Notes: generated by a model from the sequence alone, not told the origin. 64,000 nt of DNA from Ahaetulla prasina (GCF_028640845.1 NC_080548.1:4768314-4832313), one strand, 5' to 3'. Counted from the stretch's first letter, positions 12,059-23,235 are shown. Program-made: numbers and translations.

Positions 12059-12728
12059 CAGGGGTGAAATGCTCCCGGTTCGGACCGGCTTGGACTGGCA
12101 TTTTTAGACAGCAATTTAAAGTTAAGGAAGTTTTAAATTTAGCTGCTTTTATCTAAAACAGGGGTCTCCAACCTTAGTAACTTTACTTAGTAACTGGCTG
12201 AGGAACTATGGGAGTTGAACTCCACAAACCTTAAAGTTACTAAGGTTGGAGACCCCTGATCTAAAAAATATGAGTAAAATTAAAATAATAAAATAAAATA
12301 TTTGTGCAGCTTTCTGAGATTTGGTGTGTTTCTGTAGTGTTTCACTCGAACTACGCAAACACACAAAATCTCACAAAACTGCATGTGACATTTTGTGTGT
12401 GTGTGCGTGAGTCAGTTGTATTGTTTGTGTGTAAAGTGTGAAAGTTGGTTTTGAGCTTTTTGTGGCTGTAAGGTTCCTGCTGTTGCAGGGGCCATTTTGG
12501 GTGAAATGCAGCTGCTTTTACATTGTGTGTGAGCCAGTTGTGTTGTGTTGTGTGTGTGTAAAGTGTGAAAGTTGGTTTTTGGTACCTCTCATTGTTTTGT
12601 ATACTTTATTATTTTTATTATTTATTGTTACTGGCCACGTCCACCCAGTCATCTGACCACCAAGCCATGCCCACCAATTAAGCCATGCTCACTGAACCGG
12701 TAGGGAAAATTTTTAGATGTCACCCCTG
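12059..12728. mobile_element. Non-autonomous hAT element with 8-bp TSD
   Basis: The duplications cttcaaag at 12051-12058 and 12729-12736 are identical. Ends caggggtgaaat and atgtcacccctg are inverted. The interior is AT- and GT-rich without a transposase, and a second hAT MITE sits inside. Confidence 0.85.
12159..12258. mobile_element. Palindromic hAT MITE nested in the 12059 element
   Basis: It is an almost complete palindrome of 100 bp (caggggtctccaacctt / aaggttggagacccctg) flanked by perfect 8-bp duplications atctaaaa at 12151-12158 and 12259-12266. Confidence 0.88.
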
Positions 12729-12736
12729 CTTCAAAG

Positions 12737-13357
12737 TTGCTGGGGGAAGCCGAGGGGATAAAATTTTATTTTGATCATCCCAGCAAAGGGTCCTGGGAAT
12801 GATGCCCCTACTTCCCATTTCATGGCTTTTGTCCTCCAAGGAGGTATGTCCTTGAGTAGAGTGAGAAACAGCCACTCAGGCAAAGTCTGAGAGCCACCAG
12901 CCATTTTTTCAGGTTTTCACAAACCTAACCAATCGGTCCTTTTAGAGGCCCATGGCCTGTCTTTGCCTTCTGCTGCTGGACTGAGCCCAAGCAAGACTCA
13001 TCGTTGAAAGAGCCACAGCTGACCATGTCTCTTAGCAAGAGGCAGCAAAGGAAGTGGCCTGGAGCAACTGGAAAGGTAAAGAGACCCTGGGCTCTAATGG
13101 CAGCGAAGAGCTATATATTTAGCAGAAGGCTGGCAAGTGGGAGGAGAGCAGGTTGGCTGACAAACGGCCTAGTTGTGATGCTGCTCTTGGAAGCTCAAAG
13201 CAAAGACTGGATTGGTGAGAAGGTGAAGGTACATCAACACCCTTCTTCTACTCCCAGGGCAAACGGTGCTTGGAAGTCCAGCAACTGAGAGTCCTGCCAA
13301 CGTTTCACCTAACCACTCTGACTTGCACAGGAGACCAACTGTAAACATGCTAGTGCA
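12737..13357. other. Intergenic, no gene seen
   Basis: No repeat family or supported frame was recognised in this stretch. Confidence 0.4.
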
Positions 13358-13650
13358 AGGGGTGCCCAATCTTGGCCACTTTAAAACCTGCTTTTAAAAC
13401 TCAGAATGAAATGCACACTTGAGCAGCTGAAGTCTGCACGCTTCTGCAATTGGCATGGTCACCCGCTAATGCAGGGTTATCCAGCCATGGCCACTTTTAA
13501 GACCTGTGGATTTCAACTTCTCCTGGCTGGGGAATTCTGGGAGTTGAAATCCACAGGTCTTACAAGTGATCACGGTTGGATACCATGCCATTTGTAGAAG
13601 TGTGCAAATCTTTAGCTGCTCAAATGCATTTCATTCTGAATTTTAAGAAA
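13358..13650. mobile_element. Nested palindrome: foldback MITE inside a longer hairpin
   Basis: The inner foldback (13473-13585, arms around 'gacctgtggatttcaac') sits between outer arms of about 65-70 bp: 'cattctgagttttaaaag' type sequence at 13389-13455 and its complement at 13582-13650. The full stretch can fold into one long hairpin. Confidence 0.7.
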
Positions 13651-16037
13651 AGCATTAGATTGAATGACTTAATTGGTTTTAATTGGCAAAGTTTCATCTT
13701 GGGAGCTTTCAATGGAATCAGGGCTGCTATTAGAATCCAAGATGTCCTTTATTTGGGCAAGGATTTCCTTTGCTGATCAGAGGAGCCCAAGAAGAAGAAC
13801 AGAAGGAAGCACAGAAACTGATTTGGTTATGTTGGCTAGCTGGCAGAGAGTAGAGCAGATTTGAGGAGAAAGGCAGACAAGAGCCAGTCGACCATCTGTG
13901 GTCTTCCCTGCAACATTTCACTTCAAGATATATGGATTCCAACCACTGGGCCATCTGCTGCAAGGCCAAGAGTTGCTTGCAAAAACAAACAAAACAAAAC
14001 AAAAAACAGCTATACTAAAGTCACATTTCTGGGAGATTGATATGAGAAGATGGAACTGCATTGCAAGGGAGGAGAGGCCAGAGATGATAAAAGATGGACT
14101 ACAAGGCAAAGATATTGCAGGGTCTTTGTGTGACTTCTCACCGGCACTTTCCAAAGCATGAATTCCTCCAAATATGGAGGCTGGTTGGAGGAGGGGGGGG
14201 GTCTTTGCTTGTTTCAGCCAGTCCTGAAAATCCACCATTAAGGGGAAACAGCTTTTATTAAGGGGCGTTGCTCTCATGAAAATGAAATGCTAGCTTTGAA
14301 ACAGCCAGCCCAATTTTTAACAGAGACAATTCCTCTACAAAAATAATCTAATACTGTGATCTCTCAACCACCACTAGGAGGCTTGTTTAAAAAGGAGAGT
14401 GAGGAAAAGACAATATTTTCCAGGAGAGATTGATGAAGGAAGAGACTGGACTCTAAACTGCCACAAGGCACTCTTGTTCTAGGAGAAAACTGGTGGAAGC
14501 CTGATTACGAACCCGAAAAGTGTTACAGTGTTATGCTGCCCTCCCCATCCAACATGTTCCTTAAATACTTAATCCAAAAAAGACGTGTATCCTGGTAGTC
14601 TGAGCAGATGTCAAGGTGGAATGGGGGGTGGGGGGAGCAGCTGAGTTTTCCTGTACATCGCAGTGAAGATACCCAAGAGTCTGACTGAAATCCATGAGTC
14701 AGAGGAGATTTCTAGCTCAGAATTCAGTGTGATGATACCTTTTTCCTCCAAGCTGACAATAAGCAAAATCGTTTCCCCTCTGGCCTTTCCCACAGTCTGG
14801 CCTTCTGCTACCCTATCCGAGGGTGCAGGGCGCATCATCCGAGGCAGCATTCCAGATTCAGTTGAAGAACGGGTCTGCTCGCTCAAGCAAAGAGCAATCC
14901 CTTCTCTGCCCTCCTTGCCTCAGGCTTGGCCCAGGACCAGAAATTTCCCCCCCCACCAAAAAGCCTTTTAATTATAAATGCTCATCTGGGGAAAGCAGCC
15001 AGGAGCAAGTTGGGAAATCCACGGACAGAAACTGGCAGCTGTGCCTCTGAGTGCCTCTGGGTTTTGCTACCATAGTGGGAACGACGTGCCAGATCAAGCA
15101 CAAGGTTCTGACACGTCTGTCTGGCAATGAGCAGCAGCCCTCCACACAGGCTCTCACAACCAACCTATGGTGGCACCAGTAAGGCCTGTCATGTCTGCAA
15201 GCCTCCCTCAGGAGGCTGGTCGGGGCAGGGCGTGCAGAGGGTTGTGCCCTGCCGCTGGCAAGGATTCAAATGAGAGACGGCAAAGCTGAAGCCTCATGGT
15301 GCATCTGGAGTCTGCTCTGAATGCTGGCCTTAGTTTCTCTGTGGGGAGAGAAGGTGCTCCCATGAAACAGAGGGAGGATCTTTTTCACCTGCCTGTGAGC
15401 TGCACTGGGGCACTGAAAGCAAAGAGGGAGGGCAGGATCTGTTTCTCACCAGCTGGGGCAGTGAAACCCAACTTCACAACCTTCACGGTAGAGGAAAGTG
15501 GCCAGCCTCTGTCGCCCTCCTTGCCATCTGCCACGCTAGTCCTAGCTGATGTTGATCTGGCATTAACAATCGGGAATGTCTGCCAACTGCCTAGCAGGGT
15601 GGCAGCAGCCACTTGCTGATAAACTTGCTATCTGGCAGTCCCATCTGGGACAAGAAATTGCAGTGATGGCATCCTGAAGCATGTCTGGATTTTGATGTCA
15701 GAGGCCTTCTCTCCGTTTTTGTATCCATGCCCACAACCCTTCCAGCCTTAGCCGCTGCTCTGCAGAGACCACAGGCTTCTAGGGCCCTCCCTCTTCCAGG
15801 TCTTGGCAGAATGAATGATGCCACCTCCTTCTCTGGGCTCCTTGCAGAAGCAGAAACAAGGCTCCGTTGCCCTCTAGTGCCAGCACCTAGAAGTGCTTTC
15901 CAGCAGGCAAGCATGGTCTTGCTCCATGAATTCAAACAGATGACCAGGGGCAATTTTCCACCCCGTGAAGCTTTTGCTTTCATATTATGGAGGTAAGAAA
16001 TTTTGAAAGGCTAAAATCTCTAGACAAATTCTTAACC
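13651..16037. other. Intergenic, no supported gene
   Basis: 2.4 kb almost free of recognised repeats and more GC-rich than its surroundings. 14611-14971 is open on both strands (91 and 102 codons) and 15591-15983 is open on minus (130 codons). I could not match these to a domain. An unrecognised exon cannot be excluded. Confidence 0.4.
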
Positions 16038-16305
16038 GAACAGAATAACAGAGTTGGAAGGAACCTTGTAGGTCATCTAGTCCAACCCCCCGCCCAATCA
16101 GGAGACCCTACAACATTTCTGACAGATGGTAGTCCAGTTTCTTCTTGAAAGCTTCCAGTGATGAAGCTCCCACAACTTCTGAAGGCAACTTCTGTTCCAT
16201 TGGTTGATGGTTCTCATTGTCAGAATTATTCTGACCTGTATTATTTCTAGGTTTGATCTCTCCTTCATCAGTTTTCATCCATTTCCACTCTGAAATGAGT
16301 TTGTT
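16038..16305 (-). mobile_element. CR1 LINE 3' end
   Basis: On the minus strand it ends in the CR1 signature 'ctagatgacctacaaggtt', 'ccttccaactctgttatt'. It is 5' truncated. Confidence 0.75.
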
Positions 16306-16356
16306 CAAGCAGTTCCTGTCCTGCCTTCCCTACCCTTGATTACAGGGCAACAACTA

Positions 16357-16672
16357 CAGGTAGTCCTCAACTTACAATGATAATTGAGTCCATAAATCAT
16401 GATTGTTAAAAGGGTCATCGTATGACTGCTCAATTTTACATACTTTTTTGTGTTGGTTGTTAAATGCAACACTGTGATTGTTAAATTAACCCATTGTTTC
16501 AATGGACACTTTGAAACAATCGCTGAACGCCCAAAATGCAATCACATGATTGCAGGGTGGAAGCGGGGATTGCTGTTAGAAATTCAAATCCAAGTCGTAA
16601 CTGCCTTTGGGAGGGGTCAGGTATAACGTCAAACAGTTGCTAAACGACTGGTCATAAATCAAGGATTATCTG
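16357..16672. mobile_element. TA-flanked MITE
   Basis: Ends caggtagtcctcaacttac and aaatcaaggattatctg are bounded by TA at 16355-16356 and 16673-16674. Confidence 0.8.
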
Positions 16673-16974
16673 TATAGGCTGAATTTTGATGAAGAAAAAC
16701 TAGAGAACAGAACATTTTAGCCCCGATAAAAGGTAATGGAGTGGGGGATAAAATAACCTCAGGTCCACATACCTGAGGATGTACTTAAAGACATAGGTAG
16801 TGGTCAAGATTGGTTTTCAAGATGTTCAATCAGACTTTGGACAAAAGCTTGTCAAGGATGCTTTGATTTTGATTTTGATTCCTGCACAGCTGGACTTCTT
16901 GACCCCTGAAGAACCTCCCAACATTAGGATTCTGGTTTGATTTCAAAAGCTCTGTAATATTAGCCTGACCATGC

Positions 16975-17335
16975 AGGGGATCCTTGCTTAATGATCATCC
17001 TGCTTGAAGCTACAACAGTGCTAAAAAAAGTAGCTTTACAACTGGTCTGCACAATTATGACAATGACAACATCCCTGTGATTGAGATTTGGGCCTTTTGC
17101 TGCAGGCAGGTGGTTATGATCAGTCATATCCCACAATCACATGATCATCATTTGTAGGCTTCAAACAGCTTCTGACAAGCTGGTTCAATGGAGAAGCCAC
17201 CAGAGAAATAGCAAATTGTGGCCACTTGATGTCTCACTTAATGATATGCGATGACTCACTAAATAACTGAATAAATTATATACTAAATTTGTTGTGGTCA
17301 CATGATGTCTTGCTTGAGGACTGCATTACTTAGCA
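16975..17335. mobile_element. TA-flanked MITE, degenerate
   Basis: Internal order of the family is kept (gatccttgcttaatgat to tgcttgaggactgcatta), but the ends are decayed. Confidence 0.55.
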
Positions 17336-17344
17336 TGAATTAGG

Positions 17345-18890
17345 GATGGGAAGCAACATGTTCAGTTTGTTCTCCTTCCTCTGGGGCACCAGTTCCAGTC
17401 ACTGTTGATGATGGAGAGGTGCTGTCCATAGTCTTTTCTCGGGTGCTGCACAACTCAATCCTTCACTGGTTAGGAATGAGGTATCTGCAGCTTTATTTAC
17501 ACCGGGACCTGATGGATAACATCCCAGAGTTCTAAAGGAGCTGGCAGATGTCATCTCAGAATCACTGTACCACATCTTTCAAAAATCCTGGAACACCAGA
17601 GGACTGGAAAAGAGCTGATGTGGTTCCCCTCTTCAAAAAAGGGGGGGGGGAAACACCAAACCCAGGAAACTACAGACCAATTGGCCTAATATCAATACCT
17701 GATATTATCTACTGGAATAATACCTACTGGAAAAGATGATAAAAAAACAGATCTGCCAACATCTAGGAATAAGTAAAGTAATAACTAGAAGTCAGCACGG
17801 GTTTGTTAAAAACAGACCATGCCAAACTAACAACATAACATAACATAACAACAGAGTTGGAAGGGACCTTGGAGGCCTTCTAGTCCAACCCCCTGCCCAG
17901 GCAGGAAACCCTACACCATCTCAGTCAGATGGTTATCCAAAATTTTCTTAAAAATTTCCAGTGTTGGAGCATTCACAACTTCTGCAGGCAAGTCGTTCCA
18001 CTGATTAATTGTTCTAACTGTCAGGAAATATCTCCTTAGTTCTAAGTTGCTTCTTTCTTTGATCAGTTTCCACCCATTGCTTCTTGTTCTACCCTCAGGT
18101 GCTTTAGAGAACAGCCCGACTCCCTTATAATCTTATTTCATTTTTCAACATAGTGACTAAATTAGTAGACCACTGAAATACTGTGGACATAATACATTTA
18201 GATTTCAGCAAGATTCTTCTTGGGAAGCTAGAAAGAAGTGGGATAGATAGCATCACCATCATATGGGATTTGTAACTGGCTGACAAACTGTATTCAACAA
18301 GTAGTCCTTAATAGTACTACATCTACATAGAGGGAAATAAGCAGCGGGATACCACAAGGTTCTGTCTTAGGCCCAGTACTCTTCAGTATCTTCATAAATG
18401 AGGGAATAGAAGGGGAACTTTCCAAATTTGCAGATGATACTAAGCTGGTAGGAATAACGAACACCCCAGATGATAGACTCAAGATCCAGATGGATCTTGA
18501 CAGACTTGAACACTGGGCCCTAATCAACAAAATTAAATTCAGTGTAGAGAAAAGTAAAGTCTTACACCTAGACAAGAAAAACCAACAGTGCACATATAGA
18601 CTGGGTGAAACCAGGCTTAATAGCAGTAACTGTGAGAGGGATCTTGTAGTCTTAGGGGACAACCAATTAAATATGAGCCAGCAGTGTGCAGCGACAGAGA
18701 AAAAAGTCAACACAATCCTAAACTGCATTAAGAGAGGTCAAGTAAGGTCCTAATACCACTCTATAAAACCTTAGTAAGACCACACCTAGAATACTGCAAT
18801 TTTGGTCATTACACTATAAAAAAGATGTTGAGACAGTGCAGAGTGCAGAGAAGAGGAACCAAGATGATTAGGGGACTATAGGCTAAAACA
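17345..18890 (+). mobile_element. CR1 LINE ORF2 fragment (reverse transcriptase), decayed
   Basis: The translation carries PEDWKRADVVPLFKKG, NYRPIGLIS, GIPQGSVLGPVLFSIFIN and the catalytic FADDTKLV near 18427, then 'MDLDRLEHWALINKIKFSVE'. This is the CR1 reverse transcriptase order. Stops and frameshifts interrupt it, a homopolymer G run at 17640 shifts the frame, and a reverse CR1 3' end is inserted at 17822-18128. It is a dead copy. Confidence 0.88.
17822..18128 (-). mobile_element. CR1 LINE 3' end inserted in the CR1 above
   Basis: Begins with an acataacataac tail on the plus strand, then 'cagagttggaagggacctt', 'cttctagtccaaccccctg': the reverse of a CR1 3' UTR. Confidence 0.85.
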
Positions 18891-18894
18891 AATG

Positions 18895-19620
18895 TCTAGA
18901 GGCTGTGAGAGCCTGGATAGTTGGGGGGTTCTCCTGGACTCACAACTTCTGCTTAAAGAGCAGAGGGCAGATGTCACTAGATGAACCTTTGCACAACTTC
19001 AGGTTGGGCTCCAGCTGGGCCTGTTCCTGGACCAGACGAGGCTGTTCAATGTCACTTCCTTGTCACCTCTCATCTGGACTACTGCAATGTGCTCTACTCA
19101 TGGGCTGTCCTTTGAAGAGCATTCAGAAGCTTCAAATTGTGATGGCTATTCTGCACATGCAACATCCTTATTCTGTGAACTGCAGTGGTGCTTCTGGGTT
19201 CAATTCAAGGTATTGTTTTTTTTCTTTAGAGCTTTTCATGGCTTAGAGTCAGGTTACCTGGGGGACTAACTTTCCCCAATTGTTTTTGTCTGTCCAATCC
19301 AGTTAGGCAGGAAGGATATGTGTCAGGTCCCATCAGTTAAAGAAGCTAGTTGGTGGGACTGAGGAGACACGTATTTTCTGTCATAATGTCCACCATGTGA
19401 AACTCTCCCTCCAGAGATCAGAATGGCCCCAACCCTGTTGGCTTCTTCTAAGGCCTGAAAGACCTCGTTTTTGGCCTGGAGCCTCGAGGCTATGCAAGGA
19501 CCCACCTCTTGGTTATGTTAGTGATTTGGGTTGATGTAGCTCGGTCGCTGTGTATTTTAACTTATGTAATGTTTATAATATAATTGTCTTTATTTAAACT
19601 CTGTTTGCCACCCAATCACT
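18895..19620 (+). mobile_element. L2-type LINE fragment
   Basis: The decayed frame reads like 'LGVLLDSQLLLKEQ' and 'QLRPFLDQTRLF', typical of the end of L2/CR1 reverse transcriptase ORFs. A similar fragment lies at 33480-33935. Confidence 0.6.
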
Positions 19621-19647
19621 TATCTATGAAGATTCTCAAATTATCCA

Positions 19648-19772
19648 GATCATAGTTGTCCCCTAGGAGCTTTTCCAAGACAGATCTGGACTTCATTTTT
19701 TTCTCTTTTCCTTCAAGGAAAAAACCAAGAAAGTCCAGTTGCCTTTTGAAAAAGCACCTTTGGAACACCCAG
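19648..19772. mobile_element. Penelope-like mini foldback
   Basis: Inverted arms 19648-19713 and 19716-19772 end 'tgtcccctaggagctttt' and 'aaaaagcacctttgga', centred on ccttcaagg. More diverged than the 8.8 kb copy. Confidence 0.65.
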
Positions 19773-19964
19773 TTACTTGTTGAGATGGGCAGCCATACAA
19801 ACTGATTAAATAAATTCACACTAAAAACATTATGCAGTTGGTCTCCCTTGATCAATTAATCACCAATAGCCAAAATGTTTTACAGCTTGGTGTATTGGCA
19901 AGAACCCTTAGGGTGTCTTCTAGAGAGGGCTAGTTGCCAAGTCAAGATGGGTATTTGACTGGAG

Positions 19965-20042
19965 CTACCGAATCTGGGTTACAAAATTTTGAATGACCAT
20001 TATCTGGCAGCAAAGGTATCTCACTGCCCACACAAGGTAGAC
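19965..20042 (-). CDS. Unidentified gene, candidate terminal exon E
   Basis: The acceptor TTAAATGTAG precedes 20042 in the phase exon D requires. Twenty-five codons (VYLVWAVRYLCCQIMV and on to TQIR) end in TAG. This is the least certain of the four segments. Confidence 0.35.
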   Translation of the reverse strand, partial: VYLVWAVRYLCCQIMVIQNFVTQIR

Positions 20043-22866
20043 CTACATTTAATGAAAGCTTAAGAGATTAAATGAAGGAATGGGAGGTGGGAGTTGATTC
20101 AGGAAACTTCAAGCTATGGTATCTGGCTTATCTGAGTACTGGTAAATTAGAGCATGTAAGAAAAAGCCCATACCTTTGGGTTAGTAGGTGTAAGTCGAAG
20201 TAGAGACTGGCAGCTTTCTGTTTCAACACTCTCATTGTATTGCCATTCCTTCCAAGACTCATTTGATATTGTCTCCTTGAAAAGCTGACAAGCTTCCTGT
20301 TTTGCTACACTTTTAGCAAGAGAGTCATTTCTGTCACTGCAGAAAAGAAAGCCGCAGGGCAGGATGAGGAAACTCAACCACAAAGCCCAGAGAGGCTCAG
20401 CAGGCTGGGATTATTTTAATTACCTTGGACATAAACTAAGGCTCAGCTGCTGCAGACACCACCTTTTGCCAACATCCATCAGCAATTGGCTGCATCCCTG
20501 CTTTTGTTTAGAAGCCACTTCTGAAGGATGATGGAACTTTGTCATCAAGGCACAATCTCCCCCTTGCTTGGTTTGCCAGATGTCTTTTGCCGATGCTCAC
20601 TCGGCAATAGACAACCAAGATGTGAATCAATACAGGTAGTCCTCAATTACAACTGAGCCCAAAATTGCTGTTGTTAAGCGAGACAGTTTTACAACCTTTC
20701 TTGCCAGGGTTTTTAAACAAATCTCTGCAGTTAAGTTAGTAACGATTGTAAAGTGAATCTGGCTTCCTCATGGACTTTGCTTGTCAGAAGGTAGCAAAAG
20801 GGGATCGCGTGGCTCCGGGATCCTGCAAACTCTCATAACTACACGCCAGTTGCCAAACGCCCGAACTTTGATCACATCACCACCGGCATCCCACCAGGGA
20901 TGCTGCAAGTCATAAGTGCGAAAAATGGTCGTAAGTTATTTTTTCAGTGCCTTTTTAACTTCAAAACTTACTAAACAAAAAGTTGTAAATCAAGGATTAC
21001 CTATACCAGTGATGGCTAACCTTTTACATCACTGCGTGCTGGCCTGCATGCTGGAAATGGCATGCAAAACCATCCCAGGAGGAATGCACGGCCCCGCTGG
21101 CCTTTGCGCACCGATACCCGGAAGAGCGGCGGTCCGTCTTGCATGCATGAGCCAGCACCTGAACTTCTGTTTTCTGGCATGGTAGTGCACCCGACGAATA
21201 GCTGGCCATCGCGCATGTGCATGACGTAAACCCAGAAGTTCGGGTGCCAGCCTGCGCATGCGTGACAGAACGCTGCTCTTCTGGGTTTTGCTCTCCCGCA
21301 TGCGCAACTGCCAGCTGACCGGCATGCATGTGCGCACAGGAATGCGAAAGGAGCCAGCAAGGCAGTACATTCCTCATGGGATGGTTCTGCGTGCCGCTTC
21401 CGGCACACGTTCCATAGGTTCGCCAAACATGACCTATACCATTGGTTTGAAAAAAAAACCCCACAATGGTATAGATCAGTGTTTTTCAACCTTCACAGCT
21501 TTAGAGGTGTGGATATTAACTCCCAGAATTCCCCAGCTACATGAGGAATTCTGGGAATTAAAAGTCCACACTTCTTAAAATTACCAAGGTTGAGAAACAC
21601 TGCTCTACAATCTACTCAGGATGCACAAATGTACACCACAGAATGTTTTCAGGAGCTGTTAGAAATCCCTTTATGCTGTAAAGATAAAATTCTAGATCAT
21701 GGATCTCCAACCTTGGCAACTTTACAACTTGTGGACTTCAACTCCTCATGTCTGGCTGGACAATTCTTGGAGTTAACATCCACACCTTTTAAAGCATTGA
21801 AGGTTGAAAAACACTGATCTATACTACTGTGGGTTTTTCCCCCCAATCCAATGATACAGGTAGTCTTTGGTACAGGTAATCCTTAATCATGGCTGGTTGG
21901 GGAATTCTGGGAGTTGAAGTCCACAAGTCATAAAGTTGCCAAGGTTGGAGACCTCTGCCCTAGATGTTCCTTAGTTCAGCTTAGCCTGCTGAACTACAGC
22001 CAAAAATCTTTCAGAAAAGGACCCTGAAGCAGCAGTTAGCGAAGAAAAATCTACAGTTAGATTTGCCCAATTTATATCTCAAATTCTGGGCTGTTTCCTT
22101 ACAAGCATCCTTGTCCGATGTGAAGAAGTTCTAAGTTGTTACTTCAAAAGCAGGGAATGCAGTTTGTGCTGCCAGTTGTGCTGTCATCACTAGGGCAAAC
22201 AGGCAAGTCCTGTGGCTATCAGCAGATTTAGACATAGAACTTTCTGCGCAGGTTTATGCCCAGCACCATTAGAAAAGAAAAAAATACCCTAAACTAATGA
22301 AATTTTGCTACATATGATTTGTTTTAAAAATACACACAAGGGCGTTGCTGTGGTGGACAGGGAAATGCTCATTAAGGATATTTCATGGGTATTTTCATTC
22401 TCTTACAGAAAATAAGAACAAGTCCTTTGGAGATTTTGTTTTTTTAGATACATATCTGAATAAACAGGTGTCAACCTCAGCACCTCTACAACTCTGTATA
22501 GCAAGGCGCAATAACATTTAGCCCTATTGTGGCAAAAAATGTTGTAAAATCAGGTGAGACTACTACTGTCTCGCTTAGCAACAGAAATTCTGGTCCCAAC
22601 TTTCATTATAAGTTGAGGACTCTCTGTACAATTGGAAGAAGGCTTAGTTTAATGAATCATTACAACTCATTCCTTCCTCCCTACTTACCTCCAGAACATG
22701 AATGCTGCTTTTGAAAGAACAAAATCTGATCCCATGAAAAGTGTTCTCTTCCATTTTGAAGTACCTTTGGTAGCACTTTCTCCTGAATGTCTTTTAGAAA
22801 TCGTAGGACAGTCGAACTCTGAGTGACCGAGACCACGGCTTTTAAAAAATATCTCTTTGTGCTTTT
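19965..22866 (-). CDS. Unidentified multi-exon gene, 3' part
   Basis: I do not recognise this gene. Four open minus-strand segments have splice signals and join in phase: 22689-22866, 20424-20520, 20174-20336 and 19965-20042 (stop TAG at 19967). Together they give about 165 residues with no stop. The composition is that of a soluble helical protein (STKRYFLKAVVSVTQSS, LRFLKDIQEKVLPKVL, LLMDVGKRWCLQQLS, AKQEACQLFKETI) with no hydrophobic or low-complexity bias. Introns are 87, 131 and about 2170 nt; the large one is full of MITEs. Upstream exons and a start codon were not found. The strand is that of TMEM39B, whose stop lies 1.7 kb to the right, so this is a separate downstream gene or a decayed one. 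KPNA6, expected here in mammals, does not match as I recall its sequence. Confidence 0.5.
20174..20336 (-). CDS. Unidentified gene, candidate exon D
   Basis: The acceptor CTTTTCTGCAG precedes 20336 and the donor CCAAAG|GTATGG follows 20174. The 163 nt read SDRNDSLAKSVAKQEACQLF, then KETISNESWKEWQYNESVE, ending TPTNPK in phase 0. Of the four segments this one has the clearest splice sites and protein-like composition. Confidence 0.55.
20424..20520 (-). CDS. Unidentified gene, candidate exon C
   Basis: The acceptor CATCCTTCAG precedes 20520 and the donor CCAAG|GTAATT follows 20424. The 97 nt open frame reads VASKQKQGCSQLLMDVGKR and then WCLQQLSLSLCP. Both split codons agree with the neighbouring segments. 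Confidence 0.5.
20633..20998. mobile_element. TA-flanked MITE
   Basis: It begins caggtagtcctcaattac after TA and ends gtaaatcaaggattacc. It lies in the large intron of the unidentified gene. Confidence 0.75.
21007..21431. mobile_element. GC-rich hAT MITE
   Basis: Ends cagtgatggctaacctt and aggttcgccaaacatga are inverted. Near-identical 8-bp flanks are ccctatac (20999-21006) and acctatac (21432-21439). The interior is rich in gcatgc and gcgcatgc, so long spurious frames occur on both strands. Confidence 0.75.
21480..21823. mobile_element. Two foldback MITEs flanking a shared unit
   Basis: Foldbacks at 21480-21603 (cagtgtttttcaacc / gttgagaaacactg) and 21699-21823. Between them is the unit that recurs at 23139 and 23942. 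Confidence 0.7.
21600..21700 (+). repeat. Local repeat unit, copy 1
   Basis: About 100 bp starting ctctacaatctactcagga; copies 2 and 3 are at 23139-23235 and 23942-24030. Each follows a foldback MITE end (gagaaac.ctg). Confidence 0.7.
21824..22688. other. Intron or intergenic, no repeat named except MITE halves
   Basis: Half foldback MITE at 21893-21960. An open stretch on minus near 22130-22240 (LFALVMTAQLAAQ) has an acceptor and a GTAACA donor, but its phase does not fit the neighbouring candidate exons. Confidence 0.35.
22689..22866 (-). CDS. Unidentified gene, candidate exon A
   Basis: The donor GGAG|GTAAGT is strong. Two acceptors are possible: TTTGCTAAG before 22866, used here, or TTTTGCCAG before 22880. 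The open frame reads KSTKRYFLKAVVSV and on to EHFSWDQILFFQKQHSCSG. A foldback MITE abuts the upstream side. Confidence 0.5.
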
Positions 22867-22912
22867 CTTAGCAAATGAAGCTGGCAAAACAGTCCATACC
22901 TTTAACACAGAA

Positions 22913-23015
22913 GCGTCCAACCTTGGTAACTTGCAGACCTCAACTTCCAGAATTCCCCAGCCAACATGTTGAAGTGCACGCGTTTTAAAGTTGGCAAAAT
23001 TGGACACCCCTGCCT
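22913..23015. mobile_element. Foldback MITE, partial
   Basis: 'gaagcgtccaaccttgg', the arm 'ccagaattccccagcc' and the inverted end 'ttggcaaaattggacacc' are present. Confidence 0.55.
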
Positions 23016-23138
23016 TAACATAAAGACCAAGCAGTGAAAAAGCACTTACAATAGGTCACCAACCATGTGAAAATACAGAGGCAGGAGATGTTCAGACAGA
23101 ATTCACCTGTCCCATGACTCCACTGCTGAGAAACGCTG

Positions 23139-23235
23139 CTCTACAATCTACTCAGGATGCACAAATGTACCCAACAGAATGTTTCCAGCAACTTCTTCCT
23201 TTATGCTGTAAAGATAAAACCCTGTATCAGGGATC
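23139..23235 (+). repeat. Local repeat unit, copy 2
   Basis: Same order as the unit at 21600: ctctacaatctactcagga, then acaaatgtac, gaatgttt and 'tatgctgtaaagataaaa'. Confidence 0.7.

Noticed and set aside
21016..21489. 157- and 146-codon minus-strand frames
   Set aside because: They come from the repetitive gcatgc-rich interior of a hAT MITE and run across its end into flanking DNA.
22130..22240. Additional exon of the unidentified gene (LFALVMTAQLAAQ)
   Set aside because: Acceptor and donor are plausible, but the phase cannot be joined to the neighbouring segments, so it is left out of the model.
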